A stretch of DNA of 34,153 nt from Polyangiaceae bacterium (lineage in GTDB: Bacteria > Myxococcota_A > Polyangia > Polyangiales > Polyangiaceae), in the NCBI GenBank assembly GCA_016933275.1, contig JAFGBI010000296.1, positions 1 through 34,153 on the forward strand, read 5' to 3'. The position numbers and the translations under genes were made by a program. The notes beneath the pieces are model-generated. The model made no database searches and had not been told where the DNA came from. It was given only the letters and a program-made list of their open reading frames with translations. Below, one piece after another: positions 32,312-34,153 of the stretch (position 1 is its first letter; every line of letters begins with the position of its first letter).

Positions 32312-33616
32312 ATGAGAACCAACATCGTCCACATTGGGGCGTCAGAGCTGAACTACGAGATCCGTCGCATCGCAGACACGGCCAACGAGGTCCTCCGGCT
32401 CACTGGGAAGCCGATCATTTGGGAGAACATCGGCGACCCGGTACAGAAGGGTGAGCGGATCCCGCCGTGGATCAAGGAGATCATCGGGAGGGCGAGCCAG
32501 GACGATTGCGCCTACGCCTACTGTCCGACTCGCGGTCTCGAGGCGACCCGGGAGTTTCTGGCCGCGCGGCTCAACGCGAGGGGTGGTGTCCAGATCACGG
32601 CCGACGACATCCTCTTCTTCAACGGTCTCGGGGATGCCGTCACCAAGGTCTATAACCTCCTCCGTCGCGAGGCGCGTGTCATCGGACCGTCCCCGTCCTA
32701 TCCGACGCACTCTTCCGCGGAGGCGGCGCACGCGGGTTCGGCTCCGATCACCTACCGGCTGCTCCCGGCACAGGGATGGATGCCCGATCTCGATGAGCTC
32801 AGGAACCGGATCAAGTATAATGAGAGCATTGCCGGGCTGATGATCATCAATCCGGACAACCCGACGGGCGCCGTCTTCCCGCGGGCCGTCGTTCGGGAGA
32901 TGGTGCGCCTCGCCCGCGAGTTCAACCTCTTCATCGTGGCCGATGAGATCTATTCCAACATGGTCTATGATCACTCGGACTACGCCCCGCTCTCCGACCT
33001 CATCGAGGATGTCCCCGCGCTCGCGCTGAAGGGGATCAGTAAGGAGGTGCCGTGGCCCGGCTCCCGCTGCGGTTGGATCGAGGTTTATAACCAGCAGAAG
33101 CGCCCCATGTTTCGCCGGTACGTGAGGAGCTTGCTCGACGCCAAGATGCTCGAGGTCTGTTCCACGACCCTGCCGCAGATGGTCATCCCCGAGCTCTTCG
33201 GCCACTCCGAGTTCCCGGCCTGGCAAGGGGCGCGGAACCGCCGCTTCGAATCGCGCGCCCAGCGGGCGACGGAGATCATGTCGCAGTGCCCCGGCGTCAT
33301 CGTGAACAAGCCCGGCGGCGCCTTCTACGTCACCACGGTCTTCACCGAGGATCTCAACCCGAGTATGCACCTTCGCATCGAGGACAGCCGCGTGGAAGGC
33401 TACATCAGGCACCTCTGCCCACCGGGGGTCCAGCTCGACCGCAAGTTCGCCTACGAGCTACTCGGCGCCCATAACCTCTGCGTGGTGCCGCTCACGGGCT
33501 TCATGACCGAGCTTCTCGGCTTCCGTACCACCCTCCTCGAGACGGACGAAGCGGTGTTCGAGGCCACCTATCGGACGCTCGCGGGCGCTGTCCGTGAGTT
33601 CATCGAGAGCTCGTGA
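32312..33616 (+). CDS. PLP-dependent class I/II aminotransferase
   Basis: A 434-aa fold type I aminotransferase. PLP-contact motifs are NPDNPTGAVF, VADEIYSNMVYD with Asp and Tyr, and the Schiff-base lysine K244 in GISKEVPWPGSRCGW, whose Arg binds the cofactor phosphate. The region after the lysine (KEVPWPGSRCGWIEVYN) departs from the common SKTFA-x-PG-x-R form. The length is above the usual 390-400 because of an extended C-terminal half. The amino donor and acceptor cannot be told from sequence; alanine/aspartate-type transamination is the family default. GAAGG lies eight bases before ATG 32312, which is preferred over an in-frame GTG at 32279. Confidence 0.9.
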   Translation: MRTNIVHIGASELNYEIRRIADTANEVLRLTGKPIIWENIGDPVQKGERIPPWIKEIIGRASQDDCAYAYCPTRGLEATREFLAARLNARGGVQITADDILFFNGLGDAVTKVYNLLRREARVIGPSPSYPTHSSAEAAHAGSAPITYRLLPAQGWMPDLDELRNRIKYNESIAGLMIINPDNPTGAVFPRAVVREMVRLAREFNLFIVADEIYSNMVYDHSDYAPLSDLIEDVPALALKGISKEVPWPGSRCGWIEVYNQQKRPMFRRYVRSLLDAKMLEVCSTTLPQMVIPELFGHSEFPAWQGARNRRFESRAQRATEIMSQCPGVIVNKPGGAFYVTTVFTEDLNPSMHLRIEDSRVEGYIRHLCPPGVQLDRKFAYELLGAHNLCVVPLTGFMTELLGFRTTLLETDEAVFEATYRTLAGAVREFIESS

Positions 33617-33697
33617 CGATCGCCCCCGAATGGCGTGCGATCGCAGAACCTTCTCCTGCCCGCTGAATCTAGTTGCCTCGCGTTCGGCGCTTCGTGC

Positions 33698-33703
33698 TAG
33701 AGT
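33698..33703 (+). promoter_or_regulatory. Extended -10 element of the tRNA-Arg promoter
   Basis: TAGAGT is preceded by TGC, giving an extended -10. TTGCCT at 33673-33678 may be the -35, but the spacing is 19 bases. A CGCCC/GGGCG hairpin lies between it and the tRNA. Confidence 0.45.
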
Positions 33704-33733
33704 ACGCGCCCTTCGGGCGACCCCGTCGTCCCT

Positions 33734-33807
<74 letters not shown>

Positions 33808-33909
33808 CCGCATCAGACACGCTGGAACCGCGATCCGACGACGGATGGTGCGAGCGTGACGTGGCCAGCCCGGGGGCGGCCACGGGGTCGGGTGGGGTGT
33901 CCGGTTCCG

Positions 33910-33954
33910 GCCGGCGTTCGCCCTGCCGGTGTTCGCCCTGCCGGCGTGCGCGAG
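33910..33954. repeat. 15-base tandem repeats downstream of the tRNA
   Basis: Two near-identical 15-base units (GCCGGCGTTCGCCCT and GCCGGTGTTCGCCCT) and a decayed third occupy 33910-33954. No coding meaning is evident. The rest of 33808-34067 shows no gene. Confidence 0.6.
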
Positions 33955-34067
33955 GGGTTGCGTCGACTTGATGGTCCACTCGCGAGGGGGGAGAGAAGGA
34001 CGGCGAAGGGTGCGTGCCTGGCGCCACCGCTCCTGGGCGGGCACTAAAAGTTCATTGAGTCCAGGTA

Positions 34068-34088
34068 CCTAGAGCACCGATCAGGTTG
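34068..34088 (-). repeat. Fragment of the structured repeat, inverted
   Basis: These 21 bases are the exact reverse complement of 230-250, the right end of copy 1 with its flank. The match stops abruptly, and no core hairpin follows before the window edge. The next bases keep ATCAGGTTGATT, which is also the centre of the companion hairpin. It is either a truncated copy or a solo end in opposite orientation. Confidence 0.7.
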
Positions 34089-34153
34089 ATTCCATAGGAA
34101 TTTCGATCGCCTACGCAGCGTGGGGTCTGTGGCACCAAGGTGGGCCCCGGATC

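Noticed and set aside
33910..33954. CRISPR-like short repeats after the tRNA
   Set aside because: The 15-base units are directly tandem with no spacers, and there are no cas genes.
34068..34153. tRNA-proximal phage attachment site
   Set aside because: No repeat of the tRNA 3' end and no integrase gene is present in the window.

Overview
The window is high-GC DNA, roughly two thirds G+C by eye. It most resembles a deltaproteobacterial, probably myxobacterial (Myxococcota), chromosome. That assignment is inferred from the gene mix: a complete division and cell-wall cluster whose FtsI carries a C-terminal PASTA domain, a Hanks-type Ser/Thr kinase, a Gly-rich Cys-motif lipoprotein, a sensorless hybrid histidine kinase, and a receiver/DUF4388-like/TPR fusion protein. 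No phage or transposase gene was seen.

Positions 618-17406 hold one 14-gene dcw operon on the + strand: mraZ, rsmH, ftsL, ftsI, murE, murF, mraY, murD, ftsW, murG, murC, ftsQ, ftsA, ftsZ. From mraZ to ftsQ every junction overlaps by 1-4 bases or is separated by no more than 6 bases, so translation is probably coupled. ftsA and ftsZ follow spacers of 106 and 160 bases. MurE, MurF, MurD and MurC extend the UDP-MurNAc peptide, MraY and MurG make lipid I and lipid II, FtsW and FtsI polymerise and crosslink septal peptidoglycan, FtsL and FtsQ scaffold them, and FtsA anchors FtsZ. murB and ddl, often found between murC and ftsQ, are absent here. A sigma70-like promoter and a phased array of MraZ boxes precede mraZ.

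A perfect 13-bp hairpin separates ftsZ from a convergent class I DAHP synthase gene (minus strand, 17557-18624), the entry step of aromatic amino acid synthesis. Its leader encodes a 22-residue peptide with Phe, Phe, Tyr and Trp codons, followed by mutually exclusive hairpins that look like a transcription attenuator.

The rest (19565-33616) is accessory: a Gly-rich lipoprotein (-), a HisN-like inositol monophosphatase family enzyme (+), a Ser/Thr kinase with a C-terminal membrane hairpin (-), a GH57 glycosidase translationally coupled to a MutT-like NUDIX hydrolase (+), an orphan hybrid histidine kinase (+), a repeat-rich 622-aa protein (+), a small lipoprotein (-), the receiver/DUF4388/TPR membrane protein (+) and a class I/II aminotransferase (+). 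A tRNA-Arg(CCG) gene lies near the right edge.

The most unusual content is a dispersed, structured intergenic repeat. Four copies of almost constant length (112, 112, 112 and 111 bases) lie in the same orientation at 135, 19359, 21332 and 25485, with a short inverted fragment at 34068. Each folds into a long hairpin. Paired substitutions between copies preserve the pairing, and G-T pairs are biased to one strand, which suggests a structure formed by a + strand transcript or by single-stranded + strand DNA. Three copies carry an additional 21-base hairpin just upstream.
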